Assembly (NCBI GenBank): GCA_947178085.1
Contig: CAMWWS010000090.1
Span: 1-9,202 of the forward strand
DNA: 9,202 nt
Origin: an uncultured Lachnospiraceae bacterium
Lineage (GTDB): Bacteria > Bacillota_A > Clostridia > Lachnospirales > Lachnospiraceae
Direction: 5' to 3'
Position numbers and translations under genes: made by a program. The stretch's first letter is position 1; every line of letters starts with the position of its first letter. Positions 1-6,112 of the stretch are shown here, in pieces. The notes under the pieces were generated by a model. That model did not search any database, had not been told where the DNA came from, and was given only the letters and a program-made list of their open reading frames with translations.

Positions 1-1
1 A

Positions 2-661
2 TTTGATAAGGGAGAAAACGAGAATGGATTTTTCGCAAACAGCGAATATCAGGAGCGTTTCTACTGCCTTTGGGAGGAGTTTGCAAAGCGCTATGGCAAT
101 TCTGATAATATTGCATTTGAGCTGCTTAATGAAATCACTGATAAGGCATTCAGTGCAGAATGGAACAGGATTGCGCGTGAGTGTATCAGGCGAATCAGGA
201 CGATTGCTCCGGATACGGTAATTCTGGTGGGAAGCTACTGGAACAACAGTGTGGACGCAGTTAAAGACTTGGAGAAGCCGTATGATGATAAAGTAGTATA
301 TAATTTCCATTGCTATGAACCGTTGAAATTTACTCATCAGGGAGCTACATGGGCGGATAATATTAATCCGGATGATCGCATGACATATGACGAAAGCGGT
401 TGGAGCAGTCAGAATTTTATTAACGCTTTCAAGGAAGCGTTTGAGACAGCGCAGAAAAATGGAACAGTGCTATATTGTGGTGAGTATGGAGTAATTGATG
501 TGGCAGATAACGAGGACGTGCTTAAATGGTACAAAGATATACATGCAGCGTTTGAGCATTATGGAATCAGCCGCAGTACATGGAGTTACAAGCAGATGAA
601 TTTCGGACTTTCAGACGAAGGACGGAGCGGTATTTTTGACGAATTAGTGAAGTATTTGTGA
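2..661 (+). CDS. Glycoside hydrolase family 5 (cellulase/endoglucanase-like), 3' part only
   Basis: The reading frame is open from base 2, so this is the C-terminal 219 residues of a longer protein whose start and any signal peptide lie outside the window. In window numbering, the acid/base glutamate is in FELLNE (Glu44), the His-x-Tyr of the active site is HCYEP (His103, Tyr105), the nucleophile is in CGEYGV (Glu161), and a late Trp in STWSY (Trp194) is the usual substrate-stacking residue. This order is that of a clan GH-A beta/alpha barrel of family GH5, which cleaves beta-1,4-glucans or related polysaccharides with retention. The chain ends just after the last barrel helix, so there is no C-terminal carbohydrate-binding or dockerin module; an N-terminal one cannot be excluded. 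Substrate and cell location cannot be decided from this part. The smaller ATG at 227 is internal, not a start. Confidence 0.88.
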   Translation, partial: FDKGENENGFFANSEYQERFYCLWEEFAKRYGNSDNIAFELLNEITDKAFSAEWNRIARECIRRIRTIAPDTVILVGSYWNNSVDAVKDLEKPYDDKVVYNFHCYEPLKFTHQGATWADNINPDDRMTYDESGWSSQNFINAFKEAFETAQKNGTVLYCGEYGVIDVADNEDVLKWYKDIHAAFEHYGISRSTWSYKQMNFGLSDEGRSGIFDELVKYL

Positions 662-705
662 TGCCGATGTAATTGCTTAATTAGCATAAGCTGTTCAAAG
701 GGGGC

Positions 706-710
706 GGAGG
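706..710 (+). promoter_or_regulatory. Ribosome binding site supporting a TTG start for holA
   Basis: GGAGG at 706-710, inside a G-rich run that begins at 700, lies 4 bases before TTG at 715. The spacing is short, but the G-run gives further pairing positions upstream. The next in-frame ATG, at 760, would remove the conserved N-terminal helix before the MYLLYGEE motif, so the TTG is preferred. Confidence 0.55.
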
Positions 711-714
711 TTAT

Positions 715-1692
715 TTGCAGAAACTAAATGAAGAAATTAAATCGGGACAGTTAAAGCAGATGTACCTGCTTTATGGTGAAGAAGCATACCTCCGCCGTCA
801 ATACAGGGATAAATTAAAAGTTGCGCTTGTAAATGGCGATGATACCATGAATTATAATTATTTTGAAGGAAAAGGGATAGATGTAGGTGAAATCATCGAC
901 TTGGCAGAGACCCTTCCTTTTCTTTCTGACAAACGTGTCATAATGATAGAAAACAGCGGTCTCTTCAAGCATGGCGGAGAGCAGCTTGCAGATTACCTGA
1001 AAGAGCCATGCGACACGACTTTTTTCGTTATGGTGGAGTCGGAAATCGACAAGCGCAGCAAACTTTTTAAGGCACTTACCGCCAAAGGGCGTGCAATCGA
1101 ATTCAAAGCGCAGGATGAAAGTATCCTGAAACGTTGGATTCTTAGTACATTAAAGAAGGAAAACAAGAAGATTACAGAGCGGGATTTGTCTCTTTTTCTG
1201 GAAAAGACAGGGACTGATATGGAGAATATCAGCAAAGAGCTGGAAAAGATAATCTGCTACTGCATGGATAAAGAAGTCATTACAGGGAATGACATTGAAG
1301 AAATCTGTATAAGACAGGTAAATAACCAGATTTTTGATATGATGGATGCTATTGCGGGGAAAAGGCAGAAGGAAGCAATGGAGCTGTATTATGACCTTCT
1401 GACATTGAAGGAACCTCCTATGCGCATTCTTTTTCTCCTTGCCAGACAGTTTAACCTTCTGCTTCAGGTCAAAGAACTAAAGCAAAAAGGTTATCCGGCA
1501 AAGACGATTGGAGAAAATGTCGGACTGCCGGGCTTCATTGCAGGGAAATACGTGAATCAGGCGGCAAAGTTTTCTACACAGTACCTGCGAAGAGCGGTGA
1601 CCGACTGTGTGGAAACTGAGGAAGCGGTAAAAACAGGGAAGATGAATGATGTTTTGAGCGTGGAGCTGCTGCTGATAAAGTATAGTGCGTAG
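715..1692 (+). CDS. holA: DNA polymerase III subunit delta
   Basis: This is the delta subunit of the clamp-loader complex, which opens the beta sliding clamp so that it can be placed on primed DNA. The 325 residues are close to the family's usual length. Recognisable segments are the N-terminal MYLLYGEEAYLRRQY (17-30), ETLPFLSDKRVIMIEN (65-80), VESEIDKRSKLFKAL (107-121), the middle-domain FDMMDAIAGKR (207-217), the C-terminal-domain LLARQFNLLLQVKEL (241-255), and the closing ETEEAVKTGKMNDVLSVELLL (300-320). There is no Walker A motif, as expected for delta, which has an AAA+ fold but does not bind ATP. Translation starts at TTG after GGAGG. The gene lies 53 bases after the GH5 gene with no clear terminator between them, so read-through is possible. 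In many Firmicutes comEC precedes holA and rpsT follows; neither is found here. Confidence 0.95.
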   Translation: MQKLNEEIKSGQLKQMYLLYGEEAYLRRQYRDKLKVALVNGDDTMNYNYFEGKGIDVGEIIDLAETLPFLSDKRVIMIENSGLFKHGGEQLADYLKEPCDTTFFVMVESEIDKRSKLFKALTAKGRAIEFKAQDESILKRWILSTLKKENKKITERDLSLFLEKTGTDMENISKELEKIICYCMDKEVITGNDIEEICIRQVNNQIFDMMDAIAGKRQKEAMELYYDLLTLKEPPMRILFLLARQFNLLLQVKELKQKGYPAKTIGENVGLPGFIAGKYVNQAAKFSTQYLRRAVTDCVETEEAVKTGKMNDVLSVELLLIKYSA

Positions 1693-1713
1693 AAATTCAT
1701 GTATATGAAGGGA

Positions 1714-1742
1714 TTGGATAATTCCAGAGATAAAGTTAAAAT
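1714..1742 (+). promoter_or_regulatory. Candidate sigma-A promoter for the zinc-ribbon protein gene
   Basis: TTGGAT at 1714-1719 is followed after 17 bases by TAAAAT at 1737-1742. The -10 matches five of six consensus bases and the spacing is ideal, but the -35 matches only three. It sits between the holA stop and the ATG at 1773, in an A/T-rich 80-base gap, and would drive the zinc-ribbon protein and the phosphatase gene behind it. Confidence 0.35.
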
Positions 1743-1772
1743 ACTGGCTAAGATAAAGGAAGTGTCATTGAT

Positions 1773-2330
1773 ATGTTTGGGTTAATATTTTGGATTATTA
1801 TAATATTGTGCATAGTCAGATATAGGAGAAACCAGGCTGGGCAGAATGGTTACGGCAACGGGACGAATATGGGAGGTATGCCGCCTATAGATAACAGACC
1901 CATGCAGAATCAACCGTCGAACAACGGGCATCAGCAGTATAATAATCCACAGCAGTATTACAATCCGCAACCGAAATATTATAATCCGCAGCAACAAACA
2001 GGACAGAAAACGACAGATGTGTCAGAGATGAAATCGAATTTGTCAGGAGCGAAGACAGAAGCGTCAGAGTCAGAAGCCGGCTCCACACTTGCATATCTGG
2101 AAGAAAAAGCCAGACAGGATGCAAGAGAGCATGCTAGAGAAAAACGGGAAGAAACAATGCGCCTTAATAAAAATTATGGTGGTCTGCGCTCGGCTGAGCG
2201 TCATTATGACGGCGATAGTATACCGAGAGGTAAAAAGGGCATTACCTGCGCATACTGTGGGGCTGAAAACCTTGTGCCTACGAATATGAGAGAAAAGTAT
2301 AGCTGCTATTTCTGTAGGGAGGCGCTGTAG
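1773..2330 (+). CDS. Membrane-anchored Q/N/P-rich protein with C-terminal zinc ribbon (unknown function)
   Basis: I do not recognise this family. The 185 residues fall into four parts. Residues 2-17 form one hydrophobic helix followed by the positive stretch RYRRN, which suggests an N-terminal anchor with the rest in the cytoplasm. Residues 21-80 are low-complexity, rich in Q, N, P, Y and G, with a degenerate repeat YNNPQ/YYNPQ/YYNPQ at 56-73. Residues 104-131 are strongly charged and helical (EEKARQDAREHAREKREE), possibly a coiled coil. The end holds CAYC (159-162) and CYFC (178-181), a four-cysteine zinc ribbon. The ATG at 1773 follows AAAGGA about 10 bases upstream. The phosphatase gene starts 28 bases after the stop, so the two are probably co-transcribed. 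A role as a membrane scaffold or adaptor would fit, but this is inference. Confidence 0.8.
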   Translation: MFGLIFWIIIILCIVRYRRNQAGQNGYGNGTNMGGMPPIDNRPMQNQPSNNGHQQYNNPQQYYNPQPKYYNPQQQTGQKTTDVSEMKSNLSGAKTEASESEAGSTLAYLEEKARQDAREHAREKREETMRLNKNYGGLRSAERHYDGDSIPRGKKGITCAYCGAENLVPTNMREKYSCYFCREAL

Positions 2331-2358
2331 GATTAGCGGAATTTGAAGGAGTAAATCA

Positions 2359-2952
2359 ATGAAACTATTGATAATAAGGCACGGTGAAAGTGAAGCGGAT
2401 ATTCTTGATGTACATGAAGGTCGGGCTGATTTTGAACTGACTGAACGCGGACATTGCCAGGCCGATGCAATGAGTGAATATGTGCGTCAAAATTATCAGA
2501 TTACAAAGATTTATCATAGTACCCTCAGGAGGGCGAAACAAACCGCTGAGCATTTGGCTTTGAAAACACAAGCGCCTTTGATTCCGGATGAAAATTTGAT
2601 GGAATTTAATAATGGATTAATCGCAGGACTGAAACATAGTGTCGTTGAGGAAAAATATCCTCAAATGAAAGTACCGGTGCATTCATCTGTTTATGAGCAG
2701 GAGAGCATGCTGGAATTCAGATATAGGGCAGAGTATATGTTGTCAAAGCTGATGTCGGAAAACGATGACGAAAATACTATAGCCGTTGTTACACACGGCG
2801 GTATGATAAATCAGTTATATAGAGCATTTTTTAAGTTGCCTGTTGAAGCAGAGTTCGCATTCTGTACAGGTGATACAGGGATTCATGAATGGATCATAAA
2901 GGAAAACTCTCGAATATTAGTAAAAGCTAATTTTATACTGCATAACATATAA
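2359..2952 (+). CDS. Histidine phosphatase family protein (phosphoglycerate-mutase-like)
   Basis: This cytoplasmic enzyme of the histidine phosphatase superfamily (branch 1) transfers a phosphate to an active-site histidine and then to water or another acceptor. The motif IIRHGESEAD gives Arg7 and the phospho-accepting His8. STLRRAKQTAE supplies the pocket arginine (Arg58), the E of LMEFNNG (Glu82) is at the usual acid position, and VVTHGGMI gives the second catalytic histidine (His146). At 197 residues it is near the size of the small phosphatases (CobC/GpmB type) and shorter than glycolytic phosphoglycerate mutase, so a phosphatase acting on an unknown small phosphomonoester is more likely than a mutase. 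AAGGAG lies 7 bases before the ATG. It follows the zinc-ribbon gene by 28 bases. Substrate cannot be read from sequence, and no cobalamin gene is nearby to support a CobC role. Confidence 0.9.
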   Translation: MKLLIIRHGESEADILDVHEGRADFELTERGHCQADAMSEYVRQNYQITKIYHSTLRRAKQTAEHLALKTQAPLIPDENLMEFNNGLIAGLKHSVVEEKYPQMKVPVHSSVYEQESMLEFRYRAEYMLSKLMSENDDENTIAVVTHGGMINQLYRAFFKLPVEAEFAFCTGDTGIHEWIIKENSRILVKANFILHNI

Positions 2953-2980
2953 CGAATTCCGGACTGATTATGTGATGGAA

Positions 2981-3004
2981 ATCATAGTATCTGTAACTAT
3001 GGTT
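2981..3004 (+). repeat. Short inverted repeat upstream of the methyltransferase
   Basis: CATAGT at 2983-2988 and ACTATG at 2996-3001 are exact inverted copies around a 7-base loop; with one G-T wobble the stem extends to about nine pairs (2980-3004). It lies 20 bases before the ATG at 3024 and just ahead of the ribosome binding site. It has no T-tract, so it is not a standard terminator. It could be an operator or a leader hairpin, or chance in A/T-rich DNA. Confidence 0.3.
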
Positions 3005-3010
3005 ATTTAT

Positions 3011-3016
3011 GGAGGG
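3011..3016 (+). promoter_or_regulatory. Ribosome binding site that decides the methyltransferase start
   Basis: GGAGGG at 3011-3016 is 7 bases before the ATG at 3024. It overlaps an earlier in-frame ATG at 3009, which has no such site of its own. The start at 3024 is therefore preferred, removing five residues (MEGYS) from the longest frame. Confidence 0.75.
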
Positions 3017-3023
3017 ATATTCA

Positions 3024-3647
3024 ATGAATAAAGATTTGGTACCATTTTGGGAAGCGGCGTATCAGGATGAAAATGTTACTGCATTTTCTTCTGAACCAAA
3101 TGCAACAATTAAAGAATTTGAACACTTGCTTAGCAGGCAGTCGCATATAATCGATATAGGCTGTGGAGAAGGCCAGAATGCTTTTTACCTAGCGAAGCAG
3201 GGGTATTGCAATGTTGATGCATTTGATATATCAGAGAATGGAATAGCAAAGTTACGACAAAGATGCAAAAAGGAAAATATTCAGTTAAATGCGTTTACTG
3301 CTGATTTGATAACATATCAGTTTGAGAAAAACTATGATATGGTCATGTCTTTTGGAACTCTGCATTTTGTATCCAAAACGGATTGGAAATCTATGATAAA
3401 CAGAGCCAAAACATATACTAATATAGGTGGCATACATATCATGCAGATATTTACTGATACTGTACCGGCATCAGAGGACATTGCACCATTTGCAATCGGT
3501 CTTGCAAAAGATGAGGAGATAAAAGAATTATATAATGATTGGGAGATTCTACAATTTAAATCATATACATTTGAAGATGAACATCCCGGTGTTCCCAAAC
3601 ACCTGCATGCATCAAATAAAATAGTTGCCCGAAAGATTCTAATTTAA
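3024..3647 (+). CDS. Class I SAM-dependent methyltransferase, TehB-like
   Basis: This 207-residue cytoplasmic methyltransferase has a Rossmann-type S-adenosylmethionine fold. Motif I is DIGCGEGQNA (44-53), followed by the acidic strand end in VDAFDIS (Asp68, ribose contact), the loop in FTADLI, and motif IV-like MSFGTLHF (108-115). The N-terminal LVPFWEAAYQDENVTAF and the C-terminal HPGVPKHLHASNKIVARK resemble the TehB group, which methylates tellurite, selenite or other small soft-nucleophile substrates; most relatives have no proven substrate. It stands 71 bases after the phosphatase gene and is the last gene before a convergent gene, so it may be the tail of the same transcript or have its own promoter. 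A tellurite-resistance function should not be assumed. Confidence 0.88.
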   Translation: MNKDLVPFWEAAYQDENVTAFSSEPNATIKEFEHLLSRQSHIIDIGCGEGQNAFYLAKQGYCNVDAFDISENGIAKLRQRCKKENIQLNAFTADLITYQFEKNYDMVMSFGTLHFVSKTDWKSMINRAKTYTNIGGIHIMQIFTDTVPASEDIAPFAIGLAKDEEIKELYNDWEILQFKSYTFEDEHPGVPKHLHASNKIVARKILI

Positions 3648-3650
3648 ATT

Positions 3651-3677
3651 CAGTTGTTGCAAATTTTGCAACAACTG
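3651..3677. terminator. Perfect inverted repeat between convergent genes, probable bidirectional terminator
   Basis: The arms at 3651-3663 (CAGTTGTTGCAAA) and 3665-3677 (TTTGCAACAACTG) are exact inverted copies around one central base; as RNA this gives a stem of about ten pairs and a 7-base loop. It begins 4 bases after the methyltransferase stop and lies 41 bases beyond the stop of the convergent dihydrouridine synthase gene. Neither side carries a long T-tract: the + strand continues TCTCGG and the minus strand AATTTAAATT. Placement strongly suggests transcript ending or 3'-end protection, but the weak tails leave doubt, and a protein-binding palindrome is possible. Confidence 0.55.
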
Positions 3678-3718
3678 TCTCGGATGGAAAAACATATCAT
3701 GTTGATTATTATGTGATT

Positions 3719-4657
3719 TTAACTCAAAAGTTCCTGCTCCCGCAGCAGGCTGTCCACTGCCGCCTTATAATCCGCAAAATTATTAGCCTTGCGGATTTTT
3801 TTCAGGTATTTTTCATAAGCGGTGAAGCTTTGGCTTAAGTAAGTCCACAAATCCTTCATTTTATATAATACGGGCGTTTCACCTGACATTATCTCTGTAT
3901 AGCGCGTAAAAAGCTCGCTATGGAATGCTCTGATAGTGTCTTTATCGGGAATGGTGTTCAGGTCTCCGCGCAGCTTGTGTACAAGGAAAGGATTCTTTAG
4001 GATTCCGCGTCCAAGCATAATGCAGGAAACATCAGGAATTTCAGATAAAAGCGTTGTAAAATCCTGCGGTGAATGGATATCTCCGTTATAGCAGAGCGGG
4101 AATTGCAATGTATCCTGAGCCTTCCGATATGCGCTTTTGTGGGGAGTACCTTTGTACTGTTCCTGCTGAAGGCGCGGGTGTATAATCAGCTCCTCTATCG
4201 GGTATTTGCTGTATATCGCAATAAGCCTGTCCCACTCATCTTCGGAAGAGATGCCGATACGGGTTTTTATGGAGATTCTTAGTGGTGTTTTTTCAAATAT
4301 GGTATACAGAAACTCATCAAGTTGCTCCGGAACGCCTAAGAATCCGGCGCCCCGTTTTTTGGCGGTTACGGTTCCCGAAGGGCAGCCGAGATTGAGATTG
4401 ACGGATTTGTATCCGAAAGCGGCAATTTGCTCTGTAATCTGCAAGAATTCCTCCGCATGGTTGGTGAGAATCTGCGGCACTACATTCATGCCTTCATTAT
4501 GTTCGGGAAGAATTTCGTTTATTTCGCGGCTGTTCATTTTCCCGCTTGAGATAAAAGGTGTGAAATACTTGTCAATCCCACCAAAATAGCGGTTATACGA
4601 ATTACGGTAGATGTATGTAGTGAGACCCTCCATTGGGGCAAAGTAGCAGGTAATCAT
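3719..4657 (-). CDS. tRNA-dihydrouridine synthase family protein
   Basis: This FMN enzyme reduces uridines to dihydrouridine in tRNA using NADPH. It is 312 residues, the usual size. The flavin-barrel start is CYFAPMEGLTTYIYRN (4-19). The active-site cysteine is in NLGCPSG (Cys92), which protonates the uracil ring. KTRIG (Lys131) and IIHPR (His160) are expected flavin and phosphate contacts, followed by YNGDI (190-194) and MLGRGILKNPFL (214-225), which close the barrel. The C-terminal helices (from about 240) match the tRNA-binding helical domain. The start is taken as ATG at 4657: the longer frame begins with GTG at 4669, but AAAGTGAG (4665-4672) is well placed before the ATG and family members begin almost directly at the FAPMEG strand. 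Position specificity (DusB-like or other) cannot be assigned. It is a single-gene unit, convergent with the methyltransferase and divergent from the two-component operon. Confidence 0.92.
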   Translation of the reverse strand: MITCYFAPMEGLTTYIYRNSYNRYFGGIDKYFTPFISSGKMNSREINEILPEHNEGMNVVPQILTNHAEEFLQITEQIAAFGYKSVNLNLGCPSGTVTAKKRGAGFLGVPEQLDEFLYTIFEKTPLRISIKTRIGISSEDEWDRLIAIYSKYPIEELIIHPRLQQEQYKGTPHKSAYRKAQDTLQFPLCYNGDIHSPQDFTTLLSEIPDVSCIMLGRGILKNPFLVHKLRGDLNTIPDKDTIRAFHSELFTRYTEIMSGETPVLYKMKDLWTYLSQSFTAYEKYLKKIRKANNFADYKAAVDSLLREQELLS

Positions 4658-4664
4658 TATGATT

Positions 4665-4672
4665 CTCACTTT
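4665..4672 (-). promoter_or_regulatory. Ribosome binding site favouring the ATG start of the dihydrouridine synthase
   Basis: On the minus strand AAAGTGAG ends 7 bases before the ATG at 4657. It contains the alternative GTG codon (4669-4667), which would have no purine-rich site at proper distance. The match to the ideal AAGGAG is only partial. Confidence 0.45.
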
Positions 4673-4773
4673 CGTTGTTTTACTATTTTCATATTCGGCT
4701 GAAAATTTTTAATTTTCAACCTTGATATTTTTAAGTGTAGCATATTTTTAATCAGATTTTAATCTTTTTCACA

Positions 4774-4804
4774 TTTTCATTTAATATTGGTGAGGTAATA
4801 TAAG
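4774..4804 (+). promoter_or_regulatory. Candidate promoter of the DUF4342/two-component operon
   Basis: TTTTCA at 4774-4779 and TAATAT at 4796-4801 are 16 bases apart, each matching four of six consensus bases; TATAAG at 4799-4804 is an alternative -10 with a 19-base spacer. They lie in a very A/T-rich stretch (about 4670-4800) between divergent genes, roughly 45 bases before the operon's first ATG. The call rests on placement more than on sequence. Confidence 0.35.
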
Positions 4805-4848
4805 GCTGTAAACAAAACAACAAACCAATAGAGAAAGGAAAAAAGAAT

Positions 4849-5403
4849 ATGGAATATTTTGAAAAAGTTGAAAAATTAAGAGAAAAAGCAAATGTTTCTT
4901 TTGAAGAAGCAAAGCAGGCATTGGAAAACAGTAATTGGGATATACTGGATGCGATGATTTATCTGGAGCAGAACGGTAAAGTCAAAGGTCCCGAACAGAC
5001 AAGCTATACGACAAAGAATGAGCAGTTAGTTATTGACGTAGAGCCGGAACCGGAATATAAGGAAAGCTTTGGCGATTTGATGAACCGGTTTTGGAAGTGG
5101 TGCATGCGCTGGATAGAGAAAGGAAACAGAAACAGCTTCTGTGTGGAAAAAAACAACAAGGAGATTTTCAGAGTGCCGATAACGTTACTGGTGGTATTGC
5201 TGTTATTCGCATTCTGGGTAGTGCTTCCGCTGATAGTGGTGGGTCTGTTCTTTAACATGCGGTATCACTTCGCAGGACCTGATATCAAAGTAGTGGATAT
5301 TGACATCAACGCAGCGATGGATGATGCAGCTAATGCGGCGGAAAATATAAAGAAGGAAATGACCGATATGGTCAATAAGGAAAATCAGTATAAAGAGAAT
5401 TAG
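4849..5403 (+). CDS. UBA-like / DUF4342 membrane protein, first gene of a two-component operon
   Basis: The 184-residue protein has three parts. Residues 1-42 (VEKLREKANVSFEEAKQALE, then NWDILDAMIYLEQNG) resemble the UBA/TS-N three-helix fold at the start of elongation factor Ts. Residues 75-110 are amphipathic and include FRVP just before a strong transmembrane stretch at 110-137; the segment NSFCVEKNNKEIFRVPITLLVV matches the DUF4342 pattern as I recall it. The tail (154-178, MDDAANAAENIKKEMTDMV) is an amphipathic helix. AAAGGAA lies 8 bases before the ATG. The response regulator starts 22 bases after the stop, so the three genes probably form one operon. Function is unknown; an accessory to, or target of, the adjacent sensor system is inferred. 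With one clear TM helix, the UBA-like part is most likely cytoplasmic, though a re-entrant or two-helix reading of 110-137 is possible. Confidence 0.82.
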   Translation: MEYFEKVEKLREKANVSFEEAKQALENSNWDILDAMIYLEQNGKVKGPEQTSYTTKNEQLVIDVEPEPEYKESFGDLMNRFWKWCMRWIEKGNRNSFCVEKNNKEIFRVPITLLVVLLLFAFWVVLPLIVVGLFFNMRYHFAGPDIKVVDIDINAAMDDAANAAENIKKEMTDMVNKENQYKEN

Positions 5404-5425
5404 TATAAAGAAAGGCATATGAGGC

Positions 5426-6112
5426 ATGGCAACAACAATTCTTGTGGTAGAGGATGAAGAAAAAATAGGGCGGTTTCTGGAGCTAGAGCTTATACATGAG
5501 GGATACCAGGTGATAAAAGCGGTAAACGGCAGAGAGGGGCTTGAAAAGGCAGAGAGTGGGCAGGCTGATTTGATGGTACTGGATGTAATGCTGCCGGAGC
5601 TGAATGGTTTTGAGGTGCTGCGCAGACTCAGAAAAAATTCCGACATGCCTGTCATTATGCTGACGGCAAGGGATGAAGTCATGGATAAGGTAGCCGGACT
5701 TGATGGTGGCGCGGACGATTATATGACCAAGCCCTTTGCCATTGAAGAGTTGCTTGCCAGAATCCGCCTTGCCCTCAAAAAACGTGTGGGTACTCCCGCG
5801 GTCGATAAGAATCTTCTTACCTGCGGAGCGCTTACGCTGGATGCTGCGCGCTATGAGGTACGTTATGACGGTAATCTTGTGGAATTGACACATAGGGAGT
5901 TTGAGCTTTTGCGTGTTCTTTTGGAAAACAAGAATATAGTTATCTCAAGAGATACTCTTTTAGAGAAAGTGTGTGGATATGATTATATGGGAGAGACGAA
6001 TATTATAGATGTCTATGTACGGTATCTGCGCAGTAAGCTTGATGATGTTTACGGTGTAAAGCTGATACAGACGGTGCGTGGAGTAGGATATTGTATAAAG
6101 GATGAACGGTGA
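5426..6112 (+). CDS. OmpR/PhoB-family response regulator
   Basis: This 228-residue DNA-binding regulator is phosphorylated by its cognate kinase. The receiver domain (about 4-120) shows the acidic pair Glu9-Asp10, the phospho-acceptor Asp53 in VLDVMLPELNG, Thr80 in MLTARDE and Lys102 in YMTKPF, so all key residues are present. The winged-helix domain (about 130-226) has the typical LTHREFELLRVLLENKNIVISRD and the recognition-helix region NIIDVYVRYLRSKLDD, ending in IQTVRGVGYCIK. Translation starts at ATG 5426 with AAAGG 10 bases upstream. An earlier ATG at 5419 is out of frame. The stop codon shares a base with the kinase start, showing translational coupling. Target promoters are unknown; the operon's own upstream region is an obvious candidate. 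Confidence 0.96.
   Translation: MATTILVVEDEEKIGRFLELELIHEGYQVIKAVNGREGLEKAESGQADLMVLDVMLPELNGFEVLRRLRKNSDMPVIMLTARDEVMDKVAGLDGGADDYMTKPFAIEELLARIRLALKKRVGTPAVDKNLLTCGALTLDAARYEVRYDGNLVELTHREFELLRVLLENKNIVISRDTLLEKVCGYDYMGETNIIDVYVRYLRSKLDDVYGVKLIQTVRGVGYCIKDER

Noticed and set aside
3..221. A 72-residue open frame and a separate 144-residue frame at the left end, which might suggest a frameshifted GH5 gene
   Set aside because: The frame starting at base 2 is open without interruption to 661 and includes the NE catalytic motif at residue 44. The 3-221 frame is an overlapping shadow, and there is no frameshift.
675..691. GCTTA/TAAGC inverted repeat between the GH5 gene and holA, as a possible terminator
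   Set aside because: The stem has only five pairs, a 7-base loop and no T-tract after it, which is too weak to call.
2359..2952. Calling the histidine phosphatase CobC or a glycolytic phosphoglycerate mutase
   Set aside because: No cobalamin genes are nearby, and the protein is shorter than glycolytic mutases; only the superfamily can be supported.
3024..3647. Naming the methyltransferase as tellurite resistance protein TehB
   Set aside because: The resemblance is to a broad group with mostly unproven substrates, and no TehA-type transporter gene is adjacent.
4206..4589. A 127-residue + strand open frame opposite the dihydrouridine synthase gene
   Set aside because: It lies wholly antisense to a well-supported enzyme, shows no recognisable motif and has no ribosome binding site; it reflects codon bias of the true gene.
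4700..4718. TGAAAATT/AATTTTCA inverted repeat upstream of the dihydrouridine synthase gene, as an operator or terminator
   Set aside because: It is pure A/T apart from one pair near each end and lies in a very A/T-rich stretch, where such palindromes arise readily by chance.
5203..5682. A 159-residue minus-strand frame across the junction of the DUF4342 and regulator genes
   Set aside because: It is Ser/Ile/Phe-rich without family character and antisense to two confident genes.
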